This document shows positions 37,619-46,598 of a DNA stretch of 64,000 nt, in pieces; the first letter of the stretch is position 1, and every line of letters starts with the position of its first letter. Made by a program: the position numbers and the translations under genes. The notes under the pieces are model-generated. The model ran no database searches and was not told the origin of the DNA. It was given only the letters and a program-made list of their open reading frames with translations. Source of the stretch: Cellvibrio sp. pealriver (GTDB lineage Bacteria > Pseudomonadota > Gammaproteobacteria > Pseudomonadales > Cellvibrionaceae); assembly GCF_001183545.1 (NCBI RefSeq), contig NZ_KQ236688.1, positions 897,149 to 961,148 of the forward strand, written 5' to 3'.

Positions 37619-38338
37619 ATGAAAATAAAACCACTGCTCGCATTGTGCCGCATTAGCAACTTGCCCACGGTGTGGATGAATGTGCTCACAGCCATGGTGT
37701 TAATTGATCACGCTGTTCCGAATGCGGTGCAGTGGTTTTGGTTTCCGGTGCTGGCACTTTCGCTGTCCGCATTTTATTGCGGCGGCATGGTGCTCAATGA
37801 CCTGTGTGATTATCAGTGGGACAAACAACATCAACCCTATCGCCCGCTTGTGACTGGCAGCGTCAGCGTAAAAACAGCGGTGGTGATTGCGTTTGCATTA
37901 TTTTTAACAGGCTTTGTTATTGTCGCGCTCACACCCTTTGCGCTTGCAGGTCTGTGTGCTGCAATCGCACTGTTTGCAACCATCGTAATTTATGATGTGT
38001 TTCATAAAAAAACCGCCGCCAGTATTTTAGTCATGGGGCTCGCACGGGCACTGGTATTTGTAGTGGTGCTCATGGCACTTACAGGCGAGTGGTTGCAGTG
38101 GGTTCTTATTGCCGCTGTGTTGCAGTTTGTATACACCCTGTCGCTAACCTTTGTTGCGCGCTATGAACACATGCGCGGCAAACCCTACACCGGGCCAGTT
38201 ATTCCGCGCATGATTGCAGGCATGGCCGTGCTGGACGGCATACTGCTCGCAATAGTGGTTGCACCCCAGTGGTTACTGGCCGGCATCGCCCTAGCGGTGC
38301 TGACGCGCTTTGGCCAGCGCTACGTGCAGGGTGACTAG
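37619..38338 (+). CDS. eboC: EboC, UbiA-like membrane prenyltransferase
   Basis: 239 residues with about seven membrane helices. The first Asp-rich motif NDLCDYQWDK (residues 60-69) is the NDxxD signature of UbiA prenyltransferases, which join a prenyl diphosphate to an acceptor in the inner membrane. The second Asp motif is weak (IYDVFHKK). As the only membrane protein of the ebo set, it probably makes the lipid-linked form or carrier used for export. Last gene of the operon. Confidence 0.85.
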   Translation: MKIKPLLALCRISNLPTVWMNVLTAMVLIDHAVPNAVQWFWFPVLALSLSAFYCGGMVLNDLCDYQWDKQHQPYRPLVTGSVSVKTAVVIAFALFLTGFVIVALTPFALAGLCAAIALFATIVIYDVFHKKTAASILVMGLARALVFVVVLMALTGEWLQWVLIAAVLQFVYTLSLTFVARYEHMRGKPYTGPVIPRMIAGMAVLDGILLAIVVAPQWLLAGIALAVLTRFGQRYVQGD

Positions 38339-38350
38339 TCCCAAACACGT

Positions 38351-38370
38351 AATGTGATGTCATTCACATT
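38351..38370 (+). promoter_or_regulatory. CRP-type binding site upstream of lipoprotein gene
   Basis: AATGTGATGTCATTCACATT is a perfect palindrome matching the CRP/Vfr consensus TGTGA-N6-TCACA, 54 bases before the lipoprotein start. It is part of a 50-base segment repeated at 22226-22278. Confidence 0.75.
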
Positions 38371-38423
38371 TACCTCCGTATCGCTTATTCTCGCAAAACC
38401 TAAACCTGCGATACGGAAAAACC

Positions 38424-38975
38424 ATGTCTAAAAAATTAGTAGCAACCTCTGCACTCTGCGCACTCATGATTGGCTGTGCAACCGCACCTTACCAAGCCCC
38501 ACAAGCCCAAATTGATGCCTATTTCGACAACATGAAAATATCGCCTTTTGTTGGCGAGGTAGAGCACACATCCCACGGCAAAATAAAAACCACCGATAAA
38601 GCGTACGTAACCGACTACGACCAATGCCAAACACAGAGTTTTAACGAGCAATCGTTTCTCTTTGGCACCCGCGAAGTTAAAGACCCCAAACAACTCACCC
38701 AATTTTCAGACGACTACATAAAAGAAGTATTAGCGGCGATATTCGCTGTCAGAAGTGGCTCAGGCTCAGGTGCCCATGCAGGCGCAATGGCCGCCACCTC
38801 CGTCAGTACCGGCACTCCAATGCAACACACTAATTACAATCAATACAAAAAAACCATCTTCGATGACAAACAAATACTGTCAAACATAAAAGGCATTAAC
38901 GATCTGGAAGCCAAAACATTGGAATGCGTAAAAGCGAAAGGTTGGGTTTTTGTGGCGGATAAAAAAGATAAATAA
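38424..38975 (+). CDS. hypothetical lipoprotein
   Basis: 183 residues. Lipobox MIGCATAP (Cys18). A Gly/Ala/Ser stretch around residue 112-128 and a C-terminal Cys-containing segment (ECVKAKGWVFV) reminiscent of small outer-membrane lipoproteins with a C-terminal CxxxxGW signature. Not a named family. A CRP site lies upstream, so carbon-source control is likely. Followed by another lipoprotein gene 42 bases on. Confidence 0.65.
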   Translation: MSKKLVATSALCALMIGCATAPYQAPQAQIDAYFDNMKISPFVGEVEHTSHGKIKTTDKAYVTDYDQCQTQSFNEQSFLFGTREVKDPKQLTQFSDDYIKEVLAAIFAVRSGSGSGAHAGAMAATSVSTGTPMQHTNYNQYKKTIFDDKQILSNIKGINDLEAKTLECVKAKGWVFVADKKDK

Positions 38976-39017
38976 AAGAGTGTAGTGTGGTCTTTCATAA
39001 ACTTTTTGGAGCGGTAA

Positions 39018-39500
39018 ATGCGATATACGTTTTTAGTTTTGGCAATAATATTCAGCTCTGGCTGCGCGCTAAAACAAATAAAATATACTGAACCAGTCGC
39101 GGGTAAGATCGCGACAATTACTTTTCAAAATAACAGCATGAAAAATCTTGGCATTGCGTTTTATGCTTCATCAACAGATTGCAAGGAGCGCAAGAGCACG
39201 GATGTTATTTTGCCAGGTACGGAAGCTGTCTATAAGGTCGCCGCTGATGGCGAGCTAACGTTCCAATATTACCTCACAGATATGGGGGCATCCTCGGCTG
39301 AGAGACAGTATTGCCTGATGAACCTAAGGTTTAGTCCTGAGAATGGAAAGACTTATACATTTGAAACCGCAGAAGATTTTTTTAGTTGCAAATGGAAACT
39401 TCACGATACTAGCGACCCAAAATCGCCCGTACCGGTAAATCTGAAGGCATTACCTTGGAAAGCAGGGTGGGATGAAAACTCCGCCTTTTGTAAAGGCTGA
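39018..39500 (+). CDS. hypothetical lipoprotein
   Basis: 160 residues, lipobox SSGCAL (Cys16), then a beta-rich domain (ATITFQNNSMKNLGIAFYAS, YKVAADGELTFQYYLTD) with five cysteines in the mature part. Not recognised. GGAG upstream supports the start. It precedes the first cassette boundary and so may be chromosomal or a cassette whose 5' attC has decayed. Confidence 0.6.
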   Translation: MRYTFLVLAIIFSSGCALKQIKYTEPVAGKIATITFQNNSMKNLGIAFYASSTDCKERKSTDVILPGTEAVYKVAADGELTFQYYLTDMGASSAERQYCLMNLRFSPENGKTYTFETAEDFFSCKWKLHDTSDPKSPVPVNLKALPWKAGWDENSAFCKG

Positions 39501-39689
39501 GTCAATTTGAAGTGCGGCAATTGCCCAGCGTAAATTGGGTTAGTCGCGAATTTATAAGTGGATACTTGCGATTTAATCAACTCCAGCAAAGTTTAGTTAA
39601 ACCACAAACTTTCCGCCTTTCGCCCATAAGCAGAAATGGCTGAAAACCAGTGTTGCCAAGGAATTGGAGGGCGTGTTATCAATTAACCA

Positions 39690-39759
39690 TCAAAACTTAG
39701 ACGGAAAAATTCCGGTGCAAAAGACGGAAAATTTCCATCTAATTACATTGTTAGGGTAA
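39690..39759 (+). repeat. first attC-like site of the cassette array
   Basis: Inverted arms AGACGGAAAAATT (39691-39703) and AAAATTTCCATCT end 11-12 bases before TTGTTAGGGT, the same junction that precedes the second DUF6438 cassette. The left R'' box is not clear, so this is a weak or truncated site. Confidence 0.45.
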
Positions 39760-39762
39760 AAA

Positions 39763-40257
39763 ATGGATTTCTATAAAAAATTAGTTTTAACGGCAGTATC
39801 GCTGTTACTTTTTTCTTGTGCATCAACAACTCCCACAATTGACAGTGAAACGGTCGTTAAGCTAAAACGTACAGCTTGTTATGGCCGTTGCCCTGTGTAC
39901 ACTGTAATTGTTAAGGCTAGTGGTGCGGTTGAGTATGAAGGCTATGAATACGTTTCAGCAAAAGGCTTTCAAACAGCAAGTCTGCCAAAGGAAAGTATTG
40001 ATCTAATTAAAGCAGAGCTAACTAAAGCAAACTTTTTTAAAATGAAATCAAATCTTGATTCTGGAAGTTGGGGCTGCTTTATGTCTGCAACTGATTCTAG
40101 CTATGTACTTATTGAAAGCTCAATACAAAATAGAATAAAGGCTGTTTCAGTTTACCTTGGCTGTGATTCCAAGCAGGTTTATGAAGTTATAAATCTTGCA
40201 AATTATATCGACCAAGTTATTGGTACTTCAAAATGGGTAAAGGAAAAAGCTGAATAG
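39763..40257 (+). CDS. DUF6438 lipoprotein, cassette copy 1
   Basis: 164 residues. Lipobox FSCAS (Cys19), then the DUF6438 pattern: VKLKRTACYGRCPVYTVIV, GAVEYEGYEYVSAKG, SGSWGCF. Two cysteines in CYGRC are conserved in the family and may pair or bind metal. Function unknown. It starts just after a GTTAGGG cassette boundary and ends three bases before a full attC, so it is an integron cassette. A copy with about 9 changes in 160 residues is at 44461. Confidence 0.8.
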   Translation: MDFYKKLVLTAVSLLLFSCASTTPTIDSETVVKLKRTACYGRCPVYTVIVKASGAVEYEGYEYVSAKGFQTASLPKESIDLIKAELTKANFFKMKSNLDSGSWGCFMSATDSSYVLIESSIQNRIKAVSVYLGCDSKQVYEVINLANYIDQVIGTSKWVKEKAE

Positions 40258-40259
40258 AA

Positions 40260-40391
40260 CCCTAACAAAGTGCTGCAACTCGCGCACTACGTGCGCTGGA
40301 CAGTTTGTAAGTCGCGGCTTTGTGGTTTTGCTGCGCAAAAGTATTCCACAAAACCACAACTTACAAACTGCCGTTGAGCACGGCGTTATAA
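40260..40391 (+). repeat. attC site of DUF6438 cassette 1
   Basis: R'' CCCTAAC (40260-40266), R' GTTATAA (40385-40391), with perfect inner arms CAGTTTGTAAGT/ACTTACAAACTG. 132 bases, typical of long chromosomal-integron attC sites. Confidence 0.85.
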
Positions 40392-40633
40392 AGAGCGGCC
40401 TTTTTGGTTGGTGGTTTCGGAAAGTAAGCGCGCTGTAGTAATTAAGTCACTAAGCGAATTTTGGTAGAAACGTAGTTCCGCTAGAATCTCTGGAATAGTT
40501 CGAATAGGCGCTTTCTGCACTTGGCAACCGGCGCTTTAAAGTAAATTGCAGCATGGTTCTACAATTCGTTAGTGAAGTTTGTGCGGCCTGAAGTATTTTA
40601 GTCCGCAGTAATTTTTACCACTTGAGCGTAGTG
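40392..40633 (+). other. apparently non-coding cassette
   Basis: About 240 bases between two attC sites with no open frame above about 35 codons. Non-coding cassettes occur in large integrons and may carry promoters or RNAs; no particular signal was seen. Confidence 0.5.
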
Positions 40634-40767
40634 TTATAACAAAGTATTCAAATTCGTTACGCTGCGCTCCACCAGACAGAATTTAAGTCGCGCTTTTGTG
40701 GTTTTGCTGCGCAAAAAGTTTCCACAAAAGCACGCCTTAAATTCTGCCGTTTAATACAACGTTAGAG
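40634..40767 (+). repeat. attC site after non-coding cassette
   Basis: R'' TTATAAC (40634-40640), R' GTTAGAG (40761-40767), arms CAGAATTTAAG/CTTAAATTCTG and CTTTTGTGG/CCACAAAAG. The IS3-family element begins within about eight bases of its R' box. Confidence 0.85.
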
Positions 40768-40833
40768 GTCCGAGTTACCCACGAACAGTAGACACCCTGT
40801 ATAGTTAGAAAACCCTATATGGAGGTGCTCATT

Positions 40834-41142
40834 ATGGCACGTAAAAAGACACAGGCTTACACCGAAGAATTCCGTCGAGAAGCGGTTAAGCGCGCTGAAA
40901 AAGAAGGCAATACCACCGCATCGGTTGCACGTGATTTAGGGATCAGTGCGCAACAAATCTATAACTGGCGACGCCAGTTTACCCGTCTTTCTGAAAAACA
41001 ATTTAATACGGTTGCGGGTGTTGATTATTCAAAAAATGAAAGTGATGAGCTGCGCCAACTTAAGCGGAGAAGTGCGGAGCTGGAAAAAGAGCTGGCTTTT
41101 TTAAAAAAGGCAGCTGCGTACTTTGCGAACCAGCACGAGTAA
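40834..41142 (+). CDS. IS3-family transposase OrfA
   Basis: 102 residues from the ATG at 40834 (GGAGGTG six bases upstream). HTH_Tnp_1 domain: YTEEFRREAVKRAE, ASVARDLGISAQQIYNWRRQF, then a leucine-zipper-like helix (ELRQLKRRSAELEKELAFLKKA). OrfA binds IS ends and regulates. Near its end the A6G run at 41103-41109 is the typical -1 frameshift signal; the -1 frame is open into OrfB (KYALIREHLEAFPVLLMC). Confidence 0.9.
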   Translation: MARKKTQAYTEEFRREAVKRAEKEGNTTASVARDLGISAQQIYNWRRQFTRLSEKQFNTVAGVDYSKNESDELRQLKRRSAELEKELAFLKKAAAYFANQHE

Positions 41143-41183
41143 AGTACGCGTTAATTCGTGAACATCTGGAAGCATTTCCGGTA

Positions 41184-42005
41184 TTGCTGATGTGTCGTGT
41201 GCTGTCAGTTTCTCGCAGCGGCTATTATCGTTGGGTTGATCGGGAAAAAAGTCCTCGACACCAGAAGCGGGAATGTCGTGTACAACAAATAATTGATACC
41301 TATGCAACTTACAAGGCTCGCTATGGTGCGCCACGAATCGCCAAAGAGTTGTATGCAATCGGTCAACCTTGCTCAGTTAACTTTGTTGCTAATGTACTGA
41401 AATTACAAGGTTTAAAGGCACACAACGGTAAAGCCTTTAATTATGGAAGTCACGCGCTAACAATGCACAACGTGTCGGATAACTTGCTCTGGCGTCGATT
41501 TGTGGCGAGCAAACCCAATGAAAAATGGACAACAGATATTACGTATATCTGGATTGAAAAGCAGTGGCTCTATCTGGCAGCGGTTATGGATTTGTACTCG
41601 CGCAGCATTGTCGGTTGGACGCTGGATACCAGCATGACGGAGACGCTCATTACGGATGCATTACGCATGGCGTTTGAACGCCGTGATATTAAACCAGGGC
41701 TTATTATCCATTCTGATCGGGGCGTTCAGTATCGTGCTCAAAAATATATTGATTTTATGCGGAGCCATGATGCCATTCCGAGCATGAGCCGCAAAGGGAA
41801 CTGTTGGGACAATGCGCCGATGGAATCTTTCTTTAGTCGCTTGAAGGTTGAGTTGCTTTACACCCAGAAATTCCACTCGATTGAGGATGCCAGATCGAGT
41901 ATCTTTGAGTACATCGAAATTTTTTATAACCGCTTACGCAGGCATTCCAGTATTGGTTATGTTGCGCCAGCAGAGTTTGAACGAATGACAGCCTTGGCTG
42001 CATAG
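41184..42005 (+). CDS. IS3-family transposase OrfB (DDE integrase)
   Basis: 273 residues as an independent frame; the functional transposase is probably the OrfAB fusion made by -1 slippage. DDE residues are visible: Asp in WTTDITYIW, Asp in IHSDRGVQYRA, Glu in APMESFFSRLKVE. The HTH_21 region (SRSGYYRW) precedes the rve core. The gene is intact, so the element may be active. A truncated copy of its 3' end is at 46478-46584. Confidence 0.92.
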   Translation: MLMCRVLSVSRSGYYRWVDREKSPRHQKRECRVQQIIDTYATYKARYGAPRIAKELYAIGQPCSVNFVANVLKLQGLKAHNGKAFNYGSHALTMHNVSDNLLWRRFVASKPNEKWTTDITYIWIEKQWLYLAAVMDLYSRSIVGWTLDTSMTETLITDALRMAFERRDIKPGLIIHSDRGVQYRAQKYIDFMRSHDAIPSMSRKGNCWDNAPMESFFSRLKVELLYTQKFHSIEDARSSIFEYIEIFYNRLRRHSSIGYVAPAEFERMTALAA

Positions 42006-42056
42006 TTAGGGTGTCTACTTTTTATGGGTAAGACCAGTAAAAATTAAGGAAACATC

Positions 42057-42599
42057 ATGAGTATTCTGAAAAATCTATGGACGTGCGTTCTGCTATTAGT
42101 AATTTCACAAGAAACATTTTCTCAGGAGCATAAGAGCTCTTCGGAGCTTATAAAAAGTATAGAGGGTGTATATAAAGCTAGGTTTACTGGTCAGTTTGTG
42201 TCAGGGGAAAAATATGAAACAGAAGACATACTAGAAATAGTTAGTTACTCACCGAGTTCTATCTATTTTCGGGCTGAATTAAAGTTTGGAAATGGGCATT
42301 TTTGTAGTGTTTACGGAATCGCAAATTATAAGAATAACTCTTTCATATATGAGCGTGAGTTTGGTGAGGAACCTAAACATAAATGCGTTTTAAATATAAA
42401 TGTTGGTTCTAGCAGCATTAAAATTTCTGACCTAAATGAAAAAAATGAATCTACCTGTACGCAGTACTATTGCGGCGCACGTGGCTATCTAGGAAAGTAT
42501 GAAATTAGCCTGGAAAAGAAGAGGAAAATTCGTTATATGCCAATAATATTAAAATCTAAAGAATACGCTGCCGCTGAAAACGAATATAAAAGCAAATAA
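42057..42599 (+). CDS. exported hypothetical protein, cassette
   Basis: 180 residues with a signal peptide (ending TFSQE) and a beta-rich body containing four cysteines. Not recognised. AAGGAAAC before the ATG is a usable ribosome site. Its original 5' cassette boundary is separated from it by the IS3 element, so the insertion sits between attC and this gene and may have taken over its promoter. It stops immediately before an ACCTAAC attC start. Confidence 0.6.
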   Translation: MSILKNLWTCVLLLVISQETFSQEHKSSSELIKSIEGVYKARFTGQFVSGEKYETEDILEIVSYSPSSIYFRAELKFGNGHFCSVYGIANYKNNSFIYEREFGEEPKHKCVLNINVGSSSIKISDLNEKNESTCTQYYCGARGYLGKYEISLEKKRKIRYMPIILKSKEYAAAENEYKSK

Positions 42600-42636
42600 A
42601 CCTAACAAGCGACTGTGGTAGAAAATCAATACCTGA
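42600..42636 (+). repeat. attC half-site interrupted by IS110 element
   Basis: R'' ACCTAAC (42600-42606), perfect consensus, followed by AAGCGACTGTGG as in the site at 47022, then interrupted about 30 bases in by the IS110-family element. Confidence 0.65.
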
Positions 42637-42645
42637 AACGCAAAT

Positions 42646-43736
<1,091 letters not shown>

Positions 43737-43805
43737 AATACCTGTTGCTGCAGGTATGGGCTCCACCTTATCGCGTTAAGAATGATAAGAAAACTGATGA
43801 AATCA

Positions 43806-43943
43806 ATCATACAAGGCGTTGCAGCACCGTTCCGGCTTCGCCTCAACTGGACAGTTTTTATGTTGCGCTTTTGCATTCGCGGTGCTCATTGTGTGTAACA
43901 CAAAAGCGCAACATAAAAATTGCCGCTGAACGCAACGTTAGCT
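43806..43943 (+). repeat. attC site after IS110 element
   Basis: R' GTTAGCT (43937-43943), with strong arms TTTTTATGTTGCGCTTTTG and CAAAAGCGCAACATAAAAA. The left box (ATCATAC) is degenerate, followed by the common AAGGCGTTGCAGCACCG wording of integron sites. Confidence 0.75.
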
Positions 43944-43973
43944 TAAATCAAAGAATTTCATCATGGAGCCGAT

Positions 43974-44336
43974 ATGATGGATAAAATATTTAAAGCCTAT
44001 GAAAAAATATACCGCACAGCATATAAGTTTCGAGAGTGGCTTTATGATGATGAAAATAGACTGGCCACTCCTGTTCAATTTATAGGAATGATTGTAGGAA
44101 TAATTTCATTAGAGTATTTATATTTTACTAAGGCTGTTGATGTCAGGTTACTTTTTGTAGTTTTAATAATTTTACCTGGAGCAATAATTGGACGCATGGC
44201 AGCGTGGCTATTGTATGATCTATTTAAGCTTATTGTACTGCAGTTCACATTGGTGTTTCTCGCTTTTATAACTTTAGGGCCAATTGTAGCTATCATAGGC
44301 TTGGTAATTTATTCATTGTATATTATAAAAATATAA
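43974..44336 (+). CDS. small membrane protein, cassette
   Basis: 120 residues. A charged N-terminal helix (KIFKAYEKIYRTAYKFREW) is followed by three to four hydrophobic helices (about 37-55, 58-78, 84-118). Not recognised. GGAG precedes the start. It lies between an attC ending at 43943 and one beginning at 44341, so it fills one cassette exactly. Confidence 0.65.
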   Translation: MMDKIFKAYEKIYRTAYKFREWLYDDENRLATPVQFIGMIVGIISLEYLYFTKAVDVRLLFVVLIILPGAIIGRMAAWLLYDLFKLIVLQFTLVFLAFITLGPIVAIIGLVIYSLYIIKI

Positions 44337-44340
44337 ATAC

Positions 44341-44454
44341 AGCTAACAAAGCAATGAATCGGATGGTTTTAAAGTAGCATTTTTGCCATTCCGCTTCGCT
44401 CCATTTTATGGCAAAAGTGCTACTTAAAAACCACCGTTTATCGTAACGTTAGGG
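44341..44454 (+). repeat. attC site
   Basis: R'' AGCTAAC (44341-44347), R' GTTAGGG (44448-44454), long arms GGTTTTAAAGTAGCA and TGCTACTTAAAAACC plus GCCAT/ATGGC. 114 bases. Confidence 0.85.
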
Positions 44455-44460
44455 TAAAAA

Positions 44461-44943
44461 ATGGATTTCTATAAAAAATTAGTTTTGACGATAGTATCGC
44501 TGTTACTTTTTTCTTGTGCCTCAATAACTCCCACAATCGACAATGAAACGGTCGTTAAACTAAAGCGTACAGCTTGTTATGGTCGCTGCCCTGTATACAC
44601 TGTAATTGTTAAGGCTAATGGTGCGGTTGAGTATGAAGGCTATGAATACGTTTCAGCAAAAGGCTTTCAAACAGCAAGCCTGCCAAAGGAAAGCATTGAT
44701 TTAATTAAAGCAGAGCTACTTAAGGCGAACTTTTTTAAAATGAAATCAAATCTTGATTCTGGAAGTTGGGGCTGCTTCGTGTCTGCAACTGATTCTAGTT
44801 ATATCCTTATTGAAAGCTCAATACAAAATAGAAGAAAGGCTGTTTCAGTATACCTAGGCTGTGATTCCAAACAGGTTTATGAAGTTATAAGTCTTGCAAA
44901 TTATATCGACCAAGTTATTGGCACTTCAAAATGGGTAAAATAA
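44461..44943 (+). CDS. DUF6438 lipoprotein, cassette copy 2
   Basis: 160 residues, near-identical to the product at 39763 (about 151 of 160 identical by eye), same lipobox Cys19 and CYGRC motif, but ending four residues earlier because the codon after WVK has become a stop. Upstream GTTAGGGTAAAAA is shared with copy 1, so whole-cassette duplication including attC is indicated. Changes are mostly conservative, suggesting both copies remain under selection or diverged recently. Confidence 0.8.
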   Translation: MDFYKKLVLTIVSLLLFSCASITPTIDNETVVKLKRTACYGRCPVYTVIVKANGAVEYEGYEYVSAKGFQTASLPKESIDLIKAELLKANFFKMKSNLDSGSWGCFVSATDSSYILIESSIQNRRKAVSVYLGCDSKQVYEVISLANYIDQVIGTSKWVK

Positions 44944-44956
44944 AACGCTGAATAAA

Positions 44957-45088
44957 CCCTAAGAAAGTGCTGCAACTCGCGCACTACGTGCGTTGGACAG
45001 TTGGTAAGTCGCGCCTTTGTGGTTTTGCTGCACAAAAGTATTCCGCAAAGTCACTACTTACAAACGGTCGCTGAACTTAACGTTATGG
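44957..45088 (+). repeat. attC site of DUF6438 cassette 2 (damaged R'')
   Basis: 132 bases, homologous to 40260-40391. The R'' core has changed from CCCTAAC to CCCTAAG and the inner arms have mismatches; R' is GTTATGG (45082-45088). Recombination activity may be reduced. Confidence 0.75.
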
Positions 45089-45132
45089 CTCCGCAAGAAT
45101 AAAAATCACCATATCATCGAATAAGGAAAAAC

Positions 45133-45435
45133 ATGACCAGTAAACAAGAAAAGGGCAATCTCATAGTAATCACATTGATAGCAATTCCCTTTGTTTGCAT
45201 CGCTATAACTTGGCTTTTGTCGGCCTTTCCAATACTAATGCGCCGGAGCGGCGGTTCAATAACGGAAACTTCAGTTGAAGTTTATTTAATCGTTTTTGTA
45301 GTTGGTGCTTTGGTCTCTCTTTATGGGTGGCACTATTTAGTTAAAAAATTTAAATGCAGTGACTGCGGTGGTCTGTTCTATGGTGGTTCTTATTTGCAAA
45401 TAAGAAATAAATCTTGTGTTTTCTGTAAAAAATAG
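45133..45435 (+). CDS. small membrane protein with zinc-ribbon tail, cassette
   Basis: 100 residues. Two membrane helices (about 10-32 and 49-68) and a C-terminal CxxC...CxxC set (CSDCGG, CVFCKK) likely forming a zinc ribbon on the cytoplasmic side. Not recognised. AAGGA precedes the ATG. Confidence 0.6.
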   Translation: MTSKQEKGNLIVITLIAIPFVCIAITWLLSAFPILMRRSGGSITETSVEVYLIVFVVGALVSLYGWHYLVKKFKCSDCGGLFYGGSYLQIRNKSCVFCKK

Positions 45436-45486
45436 CGCAAGAACCGCGCTTCGTGCTTAAGAACAGTGGTTGATCGAACGTTAATT
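45433..45486 (+). repeat. short attC-like site
   Basis: GCGCAAG...GTTAATT (R' 45480-45486) with AACCGCGCTTCGTG-like centre, about 54 bases. Short sites of this size exist but boxes here are imperfect. Confidence 0.45.
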
Positions 45487-45504
45487 AGCAATAGGAAGAA
45501 AGTC

Positions 45505-45948
45505 ATGTTTAAAATGGTTCTGAGTGTTATTGTAATATCGTTGAGCACATCTGTTATCGCAGAAGGTATAGAGCCTGAGACTGTAATTGAAAACACAATA
45601 TCTTTACTTATTGCGAAGAAAACAAATGAAGCCTTTGACTATGCAATATCAAGTAACAAATTTTTCGCTGATAAGAAGGCTGATGTGGATCGTACAAAAT
45701 TGCAATTCATATCCTTTATTCAACAAGTTGGAAGCCCAACAAATTGTGAAAAATTAGCTTCTAAAACACTTATTCAAAGAATTAGAAAAGACATATATAT
45801 ATGCCTAAGTGAAATGCAGCCGTTTGAAATACATTTTCGTTTTTATAAACAAGAAAAATTTTGGGTGGTTCAATCATTTAGTTACTCTTCGGACACTGAT
45901 GAGTTATTAGACAGCTCTATTGAAATGCAAATCAGTAACAGTAAATAA
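45505..45948 (+). CDS. exported hypothetical protein, cassette
   Basis: 147 residues from the ATG at 45505, chosen because AGGAAG lies upstream and the sequence then opens with a signal peptide (VLSVIVISLSTSVIAEG). The mature part is helical then beta (FEIHFRFYKQEKFWVVQSFSY), somewhat like NTF2-like or DUF4864-type folds, but no family is claimed. Confidence 0.6.
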   Translation: MFKMVLSVIVISLSTSVIAEGIEPETVIENTISLLIAKKTNEAFDYAISSNKFFADKKADVDRTKLQFISFIQQVGSPTNCEKLASKTLIQRIRKDIYICLSEMQPFEIHFRFYKQEKFWVVQSFSYSSDTDELLDSSIEMQISNSK

Positions 45949-46058
45949 TTAACAAAGAATTGATCATGGCGTATTGTAGTTAGCACTTTTTCAATATCGT
46001 TGCGCGAAGTTTATCGCAACGCACCATTTACAATCCGCCGGTGAGCGCAACGTTAGGC
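45947..46058 (+). repeat. attC site
   Basis: R'' AATTAAC (45947-45953), R' GTTAGGC (46052-46058, perfect consensus), arms around GCGTATTGTA/TACAATCCGC and a central CGTTGCG/CGCAACG. 112 bases. Confidence 0.8.
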
Positions 46059-46081
46059 CAAAAAATAAAGAGGTAAGTATT

Positions 46082-46423
46082 TTGGAAGAAATTAGTATTT
46101 ATACGCCTTATTATGTTTTAGATACTTTAGTCTCTGTAGTAGCAGTCATCGTTAATTTCTACGCATACTTTTCATTGAAGAAAACATTTGGTTTTAAAAA
46201 TGAAATGTACATAGCGTATTTTTCAAAAGCTTTCCTGTTTTTCGGGATGTCAACATTGTTTGGCCTGCTTTCTTTTGTCACAAGAATTTTACTAGTGGGA
46301 ATGGCTGGAGGAAGTCCTTATTTTGATTTGTATGTTGATGTTCCATATAACTTGGCGTTCGTCGTGGGTACGTTTTATTTAATCCTTGGTATAAAAAATT
46401 TGAAATTATTAAGGGCGACCTAA
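46082..46423 (+). CDS. small membrane protein, cassette
   Basis: 113 residues from a TTG with AAAGAGG eight bases upstream. Three hydrophobic helices (about 10-30, 46-70, 88-108). Not recognised. Its stop is directly followed by the next attC. Confidence 0.6.
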   Translation: MEEISIYTPYYVLDTLVSVVAVIVNFYAYFSLKKTFGFKNEMYIAYFSKAFLFFGMSTLFGLLSFVTRILLVGMAGGSPYFDLYVDVPYNLAFVVGTFYLILGIKNLKLLRAT

Positions 46424-46477
46424 CAAGCTCCAGCTCGCACACTGTGTGCGCCGGAAAGTCAGTGCTTGAAACAGCAG
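46418..46477 (+). repeat. attC half-site truncated by IS3 remnant
   Basis: Perfect R'' ACCTAAC (46418-46424), then CTCGCACACTGTGTGCG; the right half is missing and replaced by IS3-derived sequence. Confidence 0.65.
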
Positions 46478-46584
46478 AACCGCTTGAGCAGGGATTCCAG
46501 CATTGGTTATGTTGCGCTAGTAGAGTTTGAATGCATGACAGCCGACTGCATAGTTAGGGTGTTCACTTTTTATGGGTAAGACCA
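46478..46584 (+). mobile_element. IS3-family remnant (right end)
   Basis: About 107 bases matching the 3' end of OrfB and the right terminus of the complete element (41930-42036), ending in TTTTTATGGGTAAGACCA. Several substitutions and a deletion show it is older. The rest of the element is gone. Confidence 0.8.
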
Positions 46585-46598
46585 AGAAAATCCAATAT

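Larger units (their letters stand above)
40775..42036 (+). mobile_element. complete IS3-family insertion sequence
   Basis: About 1.26 kb. The right end reads inwards on the minus strand as TGGTCTTACCCATAAAAAG then TAGACACCCT. The left end has TTACCCA (40775-40781) and GTAGACACCCT (40788-40798) mirrored at 42008-42018. Outer left bases diverge from the right end, so the exact left border and target duplication are uncertain. It carries overlapping orfA and orfB with an A6G slippery site. Confidence 0.85.
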
